Source of the DNA: Brevundimonas vitisensis
Lineage (GTDB): Bacteria; Pseudomonadota; Alphaproteobacteria; Caulobacterales; Caulobacteraceae
NCBI RefSeq assembly: GCF_016656965.1
Contig: NZ_CP067977.1
Span: 682,001 to 746,000, forward strand
Direction of reading: 5' to 3'
DNA: 64,000 nucleotides
Positions 27,321 to 35,224 of the stretch are shown here, piece by piece. Within the stretch, counting starts at the first letter, position 1; every line of letters begins with the position of its first letter. The notes under the pieces were generated by a model. That model was not told the DNA's origin, did not search any database, and saw nothing but the letters and a program-made list of their open reading frames with translations. The position numbers were made by a program, and so were the translations under genes.

Positions 27321-27821
27321 ATGAAGGGCGATCCCGCGATCATCCGCACGCTGAACACCGTGCTCACCAACGAGCTGACGGCGGTGAACCAGTATTTCCT
27401 GCATGCGCGCATGTTTGAAAGCTGGGGCCTGAAGCACCTGGGTCAGATCATCTATGACGAGTCGATCGGCGAGATGCGCCACGCCGACATGCTGATCAAG
27501 CGCATCCTGTTCCTGGACGGCCTGCCCAATCTGCAGGACCTGCACAAACTGTCGATCGGCGAGACCGCCATCGAATGTCTGGGCGCGGATCTGAAGCTGG
27601 AATACGGTGGCCGGGCCGACCTTTTGCCCGGCATCGCCCAGTGCGAAGCGGCCCAGGATTACGTCAGCCGCGAGATCCTGCAGCGCATTCTGAACGACAC
27701 CGAGGAGCATATCGATTTCCTCGAGAACCAGTTCAACCTGATCAATATGTTGGGCGAGCAGAACTATCTGCAGAGCGCCATGACCGAGATCGCGACCGAC
27801 AAGAGCGCCACCGGCAACTGA
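27321..27821 (+). CDS. bfr: Bacterioferritin with one ferroxidase ligand replaced
   Basis: 166-residue four-helix bundle that assembles into a 24-mer storing iron. The heme ligand M52 and ferroxidase residues E18, E51, H54, E94 and H130 are present at standard numbering. The sixth ligand, E127 in other Bfr proteins (DEEGH or SEEDH), is Thr here because the motif reads NDTEEH; E128 is the nearest carboxylate. The ATG follows AGGAAGG-type sequence. It lies 152 bp downstream of its ferredoxin partner bfd. Function as a ferritin is near certain; ferroxidase rate may be altered. Confidence 0.95.
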   Translation: MKGDPAIIRTLNTVLTNELTAVNQYFLHARMFESWGLKHLGQIIYDESIGEMRHADMLIKRILFLDGLPNLQDLHKLSIGETAIECLGADLKLEYGGRADLLPGIAQCEAAQDYVSREILQRILNDTEEHIDFLENQFNLINMLGEQNYLQSAMTEIATDKSATGN

Positions 27822-27879
27822 GGCAGGAACCGGGCACGGCATAGCGGCATTTCCCTGCCCTGAGCAGGAGGCAATGCCG

Positions 27880-28422
27880 ATGACCGATATCGATCAGGCC
27901 GTGGATTCGGCGCGTGACGCCGTGGTCGAGTTTGTGAACGGCGAGGACCGCAGTCTGGGCCATATGCTTCTGGGCGTGGCGATCACTGCAGGCTTTGCGA
28001 TCGCGGCCACCGCCTTCGCCACGCGCACCATCCGCCCGGCACCGGCCGTCGAGGGCGACGGTCGCCCGGTCACCGAACGGCCGAGAGGCAGCCTCAGCCT
28101 GATCCTGCCCGCCGTATTCTCGGCGACGACCCTGTCGGCAGTGCGGGTGTGGAATGCACCATCCCGCCGCGAACGCTCGGTCGCCCTGGGGCTTTGGGGC
28201 CTGGCCCAAACGGTGAATGCGACCTGGCTGGCGCTACGGCCGGCCGGACGCAGCAGCCAGATCATCGCGGCCATGACCTCGGCAGGATTGGCCGCGGCTT
28301 TTGCGCACGAGGCCCGCAAGCTGGATCCCGGCACCGGCAAGATGGCCGCACCAATGGGTGCAGCAACCCGCGTCGCCAATGCGATCGACCGCAAGGTTTC
28401 CGACAGGGCCACGCTGCACTGA
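27880..28422 (+). CDS. Membrane protein of unknown function, weakly TspO-like
   Basis: 180 residues from ATG 27880, chosen over ATG 27874 because AGGAGG lies 8 nt upstream. After a soluble N-terminus (1-25) come hydrophobic helices at about 28-48, 74-92, 103-122 and 128-143, then a polar C-terminal tail. The run ALGLWGLAQTVNATWLALRP recalls the central part of TspO/MBR proteins, but the WxPP signature is absent, so the link is weak. It follows bfr by 58 bp on the same strand. No function can be assigned. Confidence 0.6.
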   Translation: MTDIDQAVDSARDAVVEFVNGEDRSLGHMLLGVAITAGFAIAATAFATRTIRPAPAVEGDGRPVTERPRGSLSLILPAVFSATTLSAVRVWNAPSRRERSVALGLWGLAQTVNATWLALRPAGRSSQIIAAMTSAGLAAAFAHEARKLDPGTGKMAAPMGAATRVANAIDRKVSDRATLH

Positions 28423-28556
28423 ACCGCTGGGACGCTGGATTACCGGACCGAAAACGGCCCGGCCTTGCCCTTTGACCGGCTGTCCTCTAGGGATCGCGCC
28501 CAATTTGTCGGTCGGTCGAGGCGACCACCGCGCCGCTCCAGCCCGTCAGTGAAATC

Positions 28557-29123
28557 ATGAAAATCAACGGCAACACCATCAAGCCCGGCATGGTCCTCCA
28601 GCACAATGGCGGCCTGTGGGTCGTGACCAAGGCCAGCCACGTCAAGCCGGGCAAGGGCGGAGCCTTTGCCAACGTCGAGGCCAAGAACCTTGAAACCGGC
28701 AACAAGCTGAACGAGCGTTTCCGTTCGGAAGACAAGGTCGAGCGTGTCACCCTGGAGCAGAAGGACTTCTCCTATCTGTACGAGCAGGGCGACGCCCTGG
28801 TCTTCATGGACGACACCACCTACGAGCAGATCGAACTGCAGAAGGACTGGGTGGGCGAAGACTCCATCCCCTATCTGCAGGACGGCATGAAGGTCGTGAT
28901 CGAGATGCACGAAGAGCGTCCGATCGGCCTGTCCCTGCCCGATCAGGTCACGCTGGAAGTCGTCGAGACCGAGCCGACGGTGAAGGGGCAGACCGCCTCC
29001 TCCTCGTACAAGCCCGCCATCGCCAACAATGGCGTCCGCATCATGATCCCGCCCTATATGGGCGTGGGCGAGCGGATCGTCGTCGACACCGCGACCGGCG
29101 AATACGTCCGCCGCGCGGAATAG
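28557..29123 (+). CDS. efp: Translation elongation factor P
   Basis: 188 residues in three beta-barrel domains. EF-P binds between ribosomal P and E sites and relieves stalling at polyproline. The domain I loop is KPGKGGAF with K33 at the tip, the position beta-lysylated by EpmA in Escherichia coli; whether it is modified here cannot be read. Domain II-III signatures are [12 protein letters not shown] and the C-terminal [20 protein letters not shown]. Stand-alone gene followed by a BIME-like element. Confidence 0.97.
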   Translation: MKINGNTIKPGMVLQHNGGLWVVTKASHVKPGKGGAFANVEAKNLETGNKLNERFRSEDKVERVTLEQKDFSYLYEQGDALVFMDDTTYEQIELQKDWVGEDSIPYLQDGMKVVIEMHEERPIGLSLPDQVTLEVVETEPTVKGQTASSSYKPAIANNGVRIMIPPYMGVGERIVVDTATGEYVRRAE

Positions 29124-29138
29124 GCACAGGCACGGTTT

Positions 29139-29287
29139 CTCCCTCCCCCGCCGGGGGAGGGTGGCTGGCGCGAAGCGACAGCCGGGTGGGAGGGGCTCGG
29201 CAACTCGACTCGGTGTCTGGCTCGCCTGGCCGTCCCCACCCGGTCGTCGCTCAGCGCCGACCACCCTCCCCCGGCGGGGGAGGGAAA
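29139..29287. repeat. Intergenic mosaic element with inverted double-hairpin units (second family)
   Basis: The left arm reads CCCTCCCCCGCCGGGGGAGG plus G, TGGC, a hairpin, then CAGCCGGGTGGG. The right arm is the inverted copy with compensatory changes (GGTCGG...CGACGACC in place of GGCTGG...GACAGCC). Each arm holds two hairpins, so the whole is a symmetrical pair. It fills the gap between efp and suhB. Similar elements are common in alphaproteobacterial intergenic regions. Confidence 0.85.
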
Positions 29288-29303
29288 ACAGAGAGGCTCT
29301 CCG

Positions 29304-30107
29304 GTGGCGTTATCGTCCGCTTTGGTTTCCGTGATGATCGATGCGGTCAGGAAGACCGCTCGTCCGATGCTGCGTGATTTCGGCGAGGTGTCGCACCTGC
29401 AGGTATCGCGCAAAGGTCCCGGTGACTTCGTCACGGCCGCCGACGTCAAGGCCGAGAACACCTTGTTCGAACTGCTGATGAAGGCCCGCCCAGGCTATGG
29501 CTTCCTGGGCGAGGAGCGCGGCATGATCGAAGGGACCGACAAGTCCCACACCTGGATCGTCGATCCGATCGACGGCACTACCAATTTCATGCACGCCATG
29601 CCCCACTTCGCCATCACGGTCGGGCTGGAGCGAAGGGCCCCCGACGGGTCGAGCGAGATCGTCGCGGGCGTCACCTACAATCCCGTCATGAACGAGCTGT
29701 TCTGGGCCGAAAAAGGCAAGGGCTGCTATCTGAATGACACCCGTATCCGCGCTGCAGGACGCCGTGACCTGTCGGAAAGCCTGATCGCGACGGGACTGCC
29801 TTTCATCGGCAAGACCGGACACGCCCAGGCCATCAAGGACATCCATGCCGTGGGCCAGCGCGTGGCGGGCATCCGCCGCCTGGGAGCGGCCTCGCTGGAC
29901 TTCGCCTGGGTCGCGGCGGGCCGATACGACGCCTTTTACGAACGCAATCTGAAGCCGTGGGACGTCGCGGCCGGCATCCTGTTCGTCACCGAGGCGGGTG
30001 GGATTGTGACCACCATCGAGAACGACGGCGATCCCAAGACCGGCCACAGCATCCTGGCCGCCAACGCCGAACTTCATCCGCAGCTGCGCAAGGTCCTGCA
30101 GGGCTGA
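29304..30107 (+). CDS. suhB: Inositol-1-monophosphatase family protein (SuhB-like)
   Basis: 267 residues from GTG 29304, with GAGAGG 7 nt upstream. Mg2+/Li+-dependent sugar-phosphatase fold: GEERG, the metal motif WIVDPIDGTTNFMH and the second signature LKPWDVAAGILFVTEAGG. Members hydrolyse myo-inositol 1-phosphate or related phosphates, and SuhB also joins rRNA antitermination complexes in Escherichia coli; the actual role here is not determined by sequence. It ends at a strong bidirectional terminator. Confidence 0.92.
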   Translation: MALSSALVSVMIDAVRKTARPMLRDFGEVSHLQVSRKGPGDFVTAADVKAENTLFELLMKARPGYGFLGEERGMIEGTDKSHTWIVDPIDGTTNFMHAMPHFAITVGLERRAPDGSSEIVAGVTYNPVMNELFWAEKGKGCYLNDTRIRAAGRRDLSESLIATGLPFIGKTGHAQAIKDIHAVGQRVAGIRRLGAASLDFAWVAAGRYDAFYERNLKPWDVAAGILFVTEAGGIVTTIENDGDPKTGHSILAANAELHPQLRKVLQG

Positions 30108-30127
30108 CCTGCACACCACACCAGAAA

Positions 30128-30159
30128 AAACGGCCCCGGAATCGCTTCCGGGGCCGTTT
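30128..30159. terminator. Bidirectional intrinsic terminator between suhB and DUF465
   Basis: A perfect 14-bp stem (AAACGGCCCCGGAA, loop TCGC, TTCCGGGGCCGTTT) with A-run on the left and T-run on the right. It lies between convergent stops at 30107 and 30180, so it can serve both directions. Confidence 0.9.
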
Positions 30160-30179
30160 CACATTCGAGGAGCGCGCCG

Positions 30180-30353
30180 CTATCCGGTTCGGGCCTGCAG
30201 ACTGGTAATCTCTTCCTTCAGACGAAGCTTGCGTTGTTTCATTTCACGCACCTGGATGGAATCGGCCAGGGGGCGGGTCATCTCGCGGTGGATGGCATCC
30301 TCCAGCGAACGGTGACGATTCCCGAGTTCGCGAATACGCGCTTCGATGGTCAT
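30180..30353 (-). CDS. DUF465 (YdcH-family) small protein, copy 1
   Basis: 57 residues from ATG 30353 with GGAGG 7 nt upstream. The pattern is ELGNRHRSLEDAIHREM, then RPLADSIQVREMKQRKLRLKEEI: two amphipathic helices forming a hairpin, typical of DUF465/YdcH. The family is widespread and of unknown function. The longer open frame to 30773 runs antisense to ubiX and is not coding. A second member is encoded at 31584 on the other strand, with ubiX and a TIGR02444 gene between them. Confidence 0.88.
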   Translation of the reverse strand: MTIEARIRELGNRHRSLEDAIHREMTRPLADSIQVREMKQRKLRLKEEITSLQARTG

Positions 30354-30466
30354 GGCTTGCGCCTCCATGTCTAAGGGACCAGACAGTGAGCGCCCGGAAA
30401 ACGCGCCTAGATACTCACATTTCAGTGATCTCCAGGCTTCCGGACCACTCAATGCTGGGCCCGAAT

Positions 30467-31081
30467 ATGGTCGATGATGTGAACGGAGCCGTACCCATTG
30501 CGCCGAAGAGGCTGGTGGTGGGCATTTCAGGGGCGTCCGGCGTGATCTATGGCGTGCGGATGCTGGAGGCGCTGCGCGACCTTGGCGTCGAGAGCCATCT
30601 GGTCGTGACGCGCGCCGCCCTGCTGACGCTGTCGCAGGAAACCGACCTGTCCGCCGACGACCTGACCGGCCGGGCCGATGTGGTGCACAAGCTGGCCGAT
30701 GTAGGGGCCTCGATCGCCTCGGGTTCGTTCCGGACCCTTGGGATGGTGGTCGCCCCGTGTTCGGTCCGGACAATGAGCGAAATCGCCACGGGCGTGACCT
30801 CCACCCTGCTGACCCGAGCGGCCGATGTCACGCTGAAGGAACGCCGCCCGCTGGTCCTGATGGTGCGTGAGACACCGCTGCACCTGGGGCATCTGCGGAC
30901 CATGACGGCCCTGGCCGAGATGGGGGCCGTCATCGCACCGCCCCTGCCGGCCTTCTACGCTCGACCGGAAACGATCGAGGCGATGGTGGATCAGTCCGTC
31001 GGGCGGGCGCTGGACCTGTTCGGCCTGGACTGGGCGGCGACGCGGCGCTGGTCGGGTCTGTCGAAGGCGGGTCCGGCATGA
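30467..31081 (+). CDS. ubiX: Flavin prenyltransferase UbiX
   Basis: 204 residues from ATG 30467; ATG 30452 or GTG 30386 would add residues outside the family. UbiX joins dimethylallyl phosphate to FMN to make prenylated FMN, the cofactor of UbiD decarboxylase in ubiquinone synthesis. Signatures are LVVGISGASGVIYGVRMLE (FMN site), SGSFRTLGMVVAPCSVRTMS, ERRPLVLMVRETPLHLGHLR and PPLPAFYARPETI. The stop overlaps the next ATG (ATGA). COQ9 at 34 kb belongs to the same pathway. Confidence 0.95.
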   Translation: MVDDVNGAVPIAPKRLVVGISGASGVIYGVRMLEALRDLGVESHLVVTRAALLTLSQETDLSADDLTGRADVVHKLADVGASIASGSFRTLGMVVAPCSVRTMSEIATGVTSTLLTRAADVTLKERRPLVLMVRETPLHLGHLRTMTALAEMGAVIAPPLPAFYARPETIEAMVDQSVGRALDLFGLDWAATRRWSGLSKAGPA

Positions 31082-31545
31082 CGACGCTGTGGGATTGGGC
31101 CGTGCGGGCCTATCGGGGTGAAGGCGTGTCGGAGACCTGTCTGACGCTGCAGGATATTCACGAGCAGAATGTGCCGCTGCTGCTGTGGGCTGCCTGGGGG
31201 GCTGCCACAGGACGCACGCCCGACGACGAAACCATCGAGGCCGCCTGCGACACGGCCCGGGCCTGGGACGAGGCCGCTGTCGCGCCGTTGAGGGCCGTAC
31301 GCCGACGGCTGAAGAACCCCCTGCCCGATCTGGATGATGCGGCGCGCGAGGCGGTTCGCACTCAGGTCAAGGCCATCGAGCTGGAAGCGGAACGCCATCT
31401 GTTGAGTGCGCTGGAAAGCCTGTCGCCGCCTGTCTTTACCGAACCTCGACCGACGATCGAGGGGCTGGTGGCGGTGGCGCGGCAATGGTCTCGGATCACG
31501 CCGAGGCAGTCGCTGGAACGTCTTGCCGAACGCCTTCCGGCATGA
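31078..31545 (+). CDS. TIGR02444 family protein
   Basis: 155 residues. The N-terminal LWDWAVRAYRGEGVSETCLT followed by LQDIHEQNVPLLLWAAW is the signature of this small helical family of unknown function. No signal peptide or membrane helix. The start overlaps the ubiX stop by 4 nt, so the two are coupled, which ties the protein loosely to ubiquinone or flavin metabolism (inference from position only). A DUF465 gene follows 39 bp later. Confidence 0.85.
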   Translation: MTTLWDWAVRAYRGEGVSETCLTLQDIHEQNVPLLLWAAWGAATGRTPDDETIEAACDTARAWDEAAVAPLRAVRRRLKNPLPDLDDAAREAVRTQVKAIELEAERHLLSALESLSPPVFTEPRPTIEGLVAVARQWSRITPRQSLERLAERLPA

Positions 31546-31583
31546 CGGCGTCTCGGCTATAAGCGCCGCGTCAGGGGCCCCCA

Positions 31584-31808
31584 ATGAACGACGACAATCC
31601 CTTCATCTCGGAAGAAGATGCGGCGTTGCAAGCCAAGCTTAAGCTGCTGCGTCAGGAACACGCCGACCTGGACGCCTCGATCGAGGCCCTGGCGCATATG
31701 CCGATCCCGGATCAGCTGATGATCGCCCGATTGAAGCGCAAGAAGCTGGTTCTGCGAGACGAGATCGTGAAGGTCGAGTCGCTGATCCTGCCCGACATCA
31801 TCGCCTGA
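31584..31808 (+). CDS. DUF465 (YdcH-family) small protein, copy 2
   Basis: 74 residues. LKLLRQEHADLDASIEALAHM followed by IPDQLMIARLKRKKLVLRDEI is the DUF465 helical hairpin, with an extra acidic N-terminus and a hydrophobic tail absent from copy 1 at 30180. Function unknown. Likely the last gene of the ubiX-TIGR02444 operon; convergent with the GGDEF gene 4 bp away. Confidence 0.88.
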   Translation: MNDDNPFISEEDAALQAKLKLLRQEHADLDASIEALAHMPIPDQLMIARLKRKKLVLRDEIVKVESLILPDIIA

Positions 31809-31812
31809 GGCC

Positions 31813-32376
31813 TTACCGGCCGCGCTTTCTGACCCACATGGCCGCATCCGCCTCGGCCAGCCAGACCTCGGCATCGTCGTGGTCGGCATAGGCTCGGACG
31901 CCGAACGACCCCCCCAGCTCGGCCCGGTGGCCCGCCCAGATGAAGCCGTCGGTAGCCAGGGCCTGGGTCAGGCGAAGCGCCTTGTCGCGTCCTTCGTCCA
32001 GGCCGGCATTGAGCATCAGCAGCCCAAACTCGTCGCCGCCCAGTCGACCGACCGCGTCGGAGCCGCGGATGTTGGCCTGGAGCAGTTCGGCCACATGCAC
32101 CAGCGCAGCATCGCCGGCCGCATGGCCCAGGCTGTCGTTGACCGCCTTGAACCCGTCCAGGTCCAGGTAGAGCAGCACGGCCGGGGTGTCGTGACGACGG
32201 CAGTAGGCCATGGTCCGGTTCATGGCGGCGACGAAACCGCGCCGGTTCAGGACCGGGGTCAGAACATCGTGCTCGGCTGCCGCCTCTGCCGCCTCGGCAC
32301 GCAGGCGCAGAGCCTCGACCTCGGCACGCAGCCTGGCGATTTCTGCCTGAGGATCCTCTAGCGCAGGGTCGGTCAA
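31813..32376 (-). CDS. Minimal GGDEF diguanylate cyclase without sensor domain
   Basis: 187 residues. Residues 8-36 are an Ala/Glu/Arg coiled coil likely to dimerise the protein. The GGDEF domain is intact: HDVLTPVLNRRGF, LDLDGFKAVNDSLGHAAGD, and GGDEF at 113-117. The inhibitory I-site RxxD (R104, D107) sits five residues before it. It should make cyclic di-GMP in the cytoplasm with product inhibition. There is no input, receiver or membrane domain, so control must come from expression or a partner protein. Divergent from purE. Confidence 0.92.
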   Translation of the reverse strand: MTDPALEDPQAEIARLRAEVEALRLRAEAAEAAAEHDVLTPVLNRRGFVAAMNRTMAYCRRHDTPAVLLYLDLDGFKAVNDSLGHAAGDAALVHVAELLQANIRGSDAVGRLGGDEFGLLMLNAGLDEGRDKALRLTQALATDGFIWAGHRAELGGSFGVRAYADHDDAEVWLAEADAAMWVRKRGR

Positions 32377-32506
32377 GGGCGGGATGGCTCCGTCATCGCG
32401 CGCGACTCATGGCCGAGTGCGCCGGGTGATGCTAGCGCCCTTGGTTGCGGGCGCAACGCGGGTGCTGTAACCCCCGCGTTTCCTGAAAAGACGGGACGTG
32501 GGGCGA

Positions 32507-32998
32507 ATGGCCGAAACGACGCCGCCGGTGGCGATCATCATGGGCAGCCGGTCGGACTGGCCGACGATGAAGCGCGCCGCTGACAGCCTGGATCGCCTGG
32601 GCGTGGCCTGGACCTCCAGCGTCGTCAGCGCCCACCGGACGCCGCAACGTCTGGTCGAGTTCGCCAGCGGGGCCAAGGCCAAGGGATACAAGGTCATCAT
32701 CGCCGGAGCCGGCGGCGCGGCCCACCTGCCCGGCATGGCCGCCTCCATGACCGATCTGCCGGTGCTGGGCGTGCCGGTGCAGTCCAAGGCGCTGAAGGGC
32801 CTCGATTCGCTTCTTTCGATCGTCCAGATGCCCGCCGGTGTGCCGGTCGCGACCCTGGCCATCGGCGAGGCCGGAGCGGCGAATGCGGGGATACTGGCGG
32901 CACAGATTCTGGCCCTGTCCGATCCGGTTCTGGCGGGGCGGCTGAATGCCTTCCGCGAAGCCCAGACCGAGGCGGTCCACGAAACGGTCGAGGACTGA
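32507..32998 (+). CDS. purE: N5-carboxyaminoimidazole ribonucleotide mutase
   Basis: 163 residues from ATG 32507 (GTG 32498 adds only three). PurE moves the carboxylate from N5-CAIR to CAIR in purine synthesis. Family motifs are [34 protein letters not shown] and [22 protein letters not shown]. It is followed after 3 bp by purK, the usual operon. Confidence 0.96.
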   Translation: MAETTPPVAIIMGSRSDWPTMKRAADSLDRLGVAWTSSVVSAHRTPQRLVEFASGAKAKGYKVIIAGAGGAAHLPGMAASMTDLPVLGVPVQSKALKGLDSLLSIVQMPAGVPVATLAIGEAGAANAGILAAQILALSDPVLAGRLNAFREAQTEAVHETVED

Positions 32999-33001
32999 CC
33001 C

Positions 33002-34081
33002 TTGGCCGATCTGCCGCTTCCTCCCGGTTCGACCGTGGGCATTCTTGGCGGAGGCCAGCTGGGCCGGATGCTGAGCCAGGCCGCATCGCGCCTGGGCTTT
33101 GACGTCGTCATCCTGGACCCCGAAGACAACAGCCCCGCAGGACGCGTGTCGCGCGGTCAGATCGTGGCTGCCTATGACGATCCCACCGCGCTGGAGGTCA
33201 TGGGCCGGGTCTGCGACGTCGTGACATTCGAGTTCGAGAATGTGCCCGCTGCCTCGGTCGAACGGCTGGCCGAAGGCGGGGCTCTTGTGGCCCCCGGCCC
33301 CACCGCCCTGGCCGCTGCCCAGGACCGGGTCCAGGAGAAGACCTTCCTGAACGCCGTGGGTGCGCCCACGGTCGATTTCGTCGCCGTCGACAGCCTGGAA
33401 GACCTGAACGCTGGACTGGAGCGGTTGGGAGCCCCTGCCCTGCTGAAGACCCGCCGCGACGGCTATGACGGCAAGGGCCAGGTGTGGGTGCGCTCGGCCC
33501 GGATGGCTGCCGACGCCTGGGAAGCCATCGGTGCCCGCCCGGCGATTCTGGAGGCGCGGGCCGCCTTCGTGCGAGAGCTGTCGATCATCGCCGCCCGTGG
33601 CTGGGACGGGCAGATCGCCGTCTATCCGCTGGGCGAGAACAAGCACTCGGGCGGGGTTCTGCGGACCACGGTCGCGCCCGCTGTGGTCGACATGAAGACC
33701 CAGCGCCGGGCGCGGGCCATCGCAGCGGCGGTGCTGGAAGGTCTGGACTATGTCGGGGTGATCGGGGTCGAGCTGTTCGACCTGGGGGACGGCGTGCTGC
33801 TGGTCAACGAGATCGCGCCGCGCGTCCACAACACCGGCCACTGGACCCAGGACGGCTGTGCCTGCGACCAGTTCGAACAGCATATCCGCGCCGTGGTCGG
33901 CTGGCCCCTGGGCCCCACCAGGGCGCACGCCCGCATCGAGATGACCAATCTGCTGGGCGACGACGTCGATCAGTGGGTCAAGCTGTCAGGCAAAACCGAC
34001 ATCCGCATCCACCTGTACGGCAAGGCCGAAGCCCGCCCGGGCCGCAAGATGGGCCATGTGAACCGGGTGAAGCCCCTTTAA
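33002..34081 (+). CDS. purK: 5-(carboxyamino)imidazole ribonucleotide synthase
   Basis: 359 residues from TTG 33002, 3 bp after purE. ATP-grasp enzyme that carboxylates AIR to N5-CAIR, the substrate of PurE. The N-terminal dinucleotide-like loop GILGGGQLGRMLSQAASRLG, KTRRDGYDGKGQ (ATP loop) and VNEIAPRVHNTGHWTQDGC are diagnostic. Its stop TAA shares the palindrome TTAA (34078-34081) with the convergent COQ9 gene. Confidence 0.96.
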   Translation: MADLPLPPGSTVGILGGGQLGRMLSQAASRLGFDVVILDPEDNSPAGRVSRGQIVAAYDDPTALEVMGRVCDVVTFEFENVPAASVERLAEGGALVAPGPTALAAAQDRVQEKTFLNAVGAPTVDFVAVDSLEDLNAGLERLGAPALLKTRRDGYDGKGQVWVRSARMAADAWEAIGARPAILEARAAFVRELSIIAARGWDGQIAVYPLGENKHSGGVLRTTVAPAVVDMKTQRRARAIAAAVLEGLDYVGVIGVELFDLGDGVLLVNEIAPRVHNTGHWTQDGCACDQFEQHIRAVVGWPLGPTRAHARIEMTNLLGDDVDQWVKLSGKTDIRIHLYGKAEARPGRKMGHVNRVKPL

Positions 34082-34746
34082 GCCTTCGCCCCATACCGCA
34101 AACGGCTCAGCAGGTCCGTGGCCGTCTTGAGCGGCCCCTCGAAATCCTTGCCGGCCTTCCACTTTTCGAAGGCCATGACGTTGTCGATGCGGGCGGCGAC
34201 GAAAGCCTCCGCAGCTTCCTGACCATCGAACCAGCGCAGGGTCAGGGCCGGGATCAAGATGCCCGACAGGATGGTGCGCTTGGAATAGTGATTCCAGTCG
34301 GTGGACGTATCCCCGGCCCAGCGCCACAGGTGGTCGGCGCTCTCCCATGCCAGCGACAGCCCGAGGTCGGCATTGGTCGGCACGGCCAGGAAGCCGGCAC
34401 AGCGGCGCGTGGCCTCGATATCCTGGGCTCCGGCCTCCATCCGGGCTGAAACGGCACGCGCGATACGCTCGCGGATCTTCAGACCCTCTGCCGACCCCAG
34501 CGCGGCCAGGGCTCGCGAATCATGACGGCGCGACAGCAGGGCCGCCAGGTCGCGCGGCCCGTTGGGCAGCAGCAGCTCCTGGTCCCCCAGCGAAAGTCCG
34601 TTGGCCTCGCAGGCCGCGCGCACCAGGGCCGAATTCCAGCCCAAGGCCGGCGCGCGATCGATGGCGGCATCCAGTACCGCCTGCTCCATGCGGTCGGCCC
34701 AGTCCGATGATGGGGTGTCGGTCGACAGGTCGGGTGCGTCGGTCAT
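34078..34746 (-). CDS. COQ9-family ubiquinone biosynthesis protein
   Basis: 222 residues from ATG 34746; ATG 34758 (MKIT) is the alternative, and neither has a good Shine-Dalgarno. An N-terminal TetR-like three-helix part (LDAAIDRAPALGWNSALVRA) precedes the conserved SADHLWRWAGDTSTDWNHYS and KRTILSGILIPALTLRWF block that defines COQ9. COQ9 is a lipid-binding partner of COQ7 that presents the quinone precursor for hydroxylation. Same pathway as ubiX nearby. Convergent with purK. Confidence 0.9.
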   Translation of the reverse strand: MTDAPDLSTDTPSSDWADRMEQAVLDAAIDRAPALGWNSALVRAACEANGLSLGDQELLLPNGPRDLAALLSRRHDSRALAALGSAEGLKIRERIARAVSARMEAGAQDIEATRRCAGFLAVPTNADLGLSLAWESADHLWRWAGDTSTDWNHYSKRTILSGILIPALTLRWFDGQEAAEAFVAARIDNVMAFEKWKAGKDFEGPLKTATDLLSRLRYGAKA

Positions 34747-34884
34747 GGTGATCTTCATACCCCGTCTTCATGCCCCTGAGAGCCCGCAAACATCCGCCGC
34801 GACGATCTGGACAGCCTGCCGCGTGTGGTGTATCCGCTCGCCTTCGCTCGGTGGGCTGTTGCCCCCGGGCTAAAGTTCATTTGT

Positions 34885-34917
34885 CTGCCCGTCTCCCTCA
34901 CAGGACGCGGCGGGCAG
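34885..34917 (+). promoter_or_regulatory. Leader hairpin just upstream of the rpsU ribosome-binding site
   Basis: CTGCCCG (34885-34891) pairs with CGGGCAG (34911-34917) across a 19-nt loop, ending 3 nt before the AAGGAG of rpsU. It could tune translation or bind a ribosomal protein, but no known S21 leader motif is recognised. Confidence 0.3.
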
Positions 34918-34934
34918 CCAAAGGAGAGTTGAAC

Positions 34935-35201
34935 CTGGTACAGATTTTCGTTCGCGATAATAACGTCGATCAAGCGCTCAAAGCCCTGAAGAAGAAGATG
35001 CAGCGCGAAGGCAGCTTCCGTGAAATGAAGCGCCACGTGCACTACGAGAAGCCCTCGGAGAAGCGCGCCCGCCAGAAGGCCGAGGCCGTGCGCCGCGCCC
35101 GCAAGCTGGCCCGCAAGCGCATGCAGCGCGAAGGCCTGCTGCCGCCTCCCAAGCCCCGCGTGCCCGGTCCGGGTGCTGCGGGCGGTGGCAACCGCTCCTA
35201 A
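34935..35201 (+). CDS. rpsU: 30S ribosomal protein S21, CTG start codon
   Basis: 88 residues. Canonical S21 proteins of this group begin [20 protein letters not shown]. Here that N-terminus is encoded by CTG GTA CAG ATT TTC, so the initiator is CTG at 34935, 8 nt after AAGGAG (34921-34926). The only usual alternative, TTG 34929, is just 2 nt from the Shine-Dalgarno and would add two residues. The body is the basic helical S21 sequence with [20 protein letters not shown], plus a Pro/Gly tail. S21 helps start-site selection on the small subunit. A strong terminator follows. Confidence 0.93.
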   Translation: MVQIFVRDNNVDQALKALKKKMQREGSFREMKRHVHYEKPSEKRARQKAEAVRRARKLARKRMQREGLLPPPKPRVPGPGAAGGGNRS

Positions 35202-35224
35202 GCCCTGTTCAGACGACAGAATCG

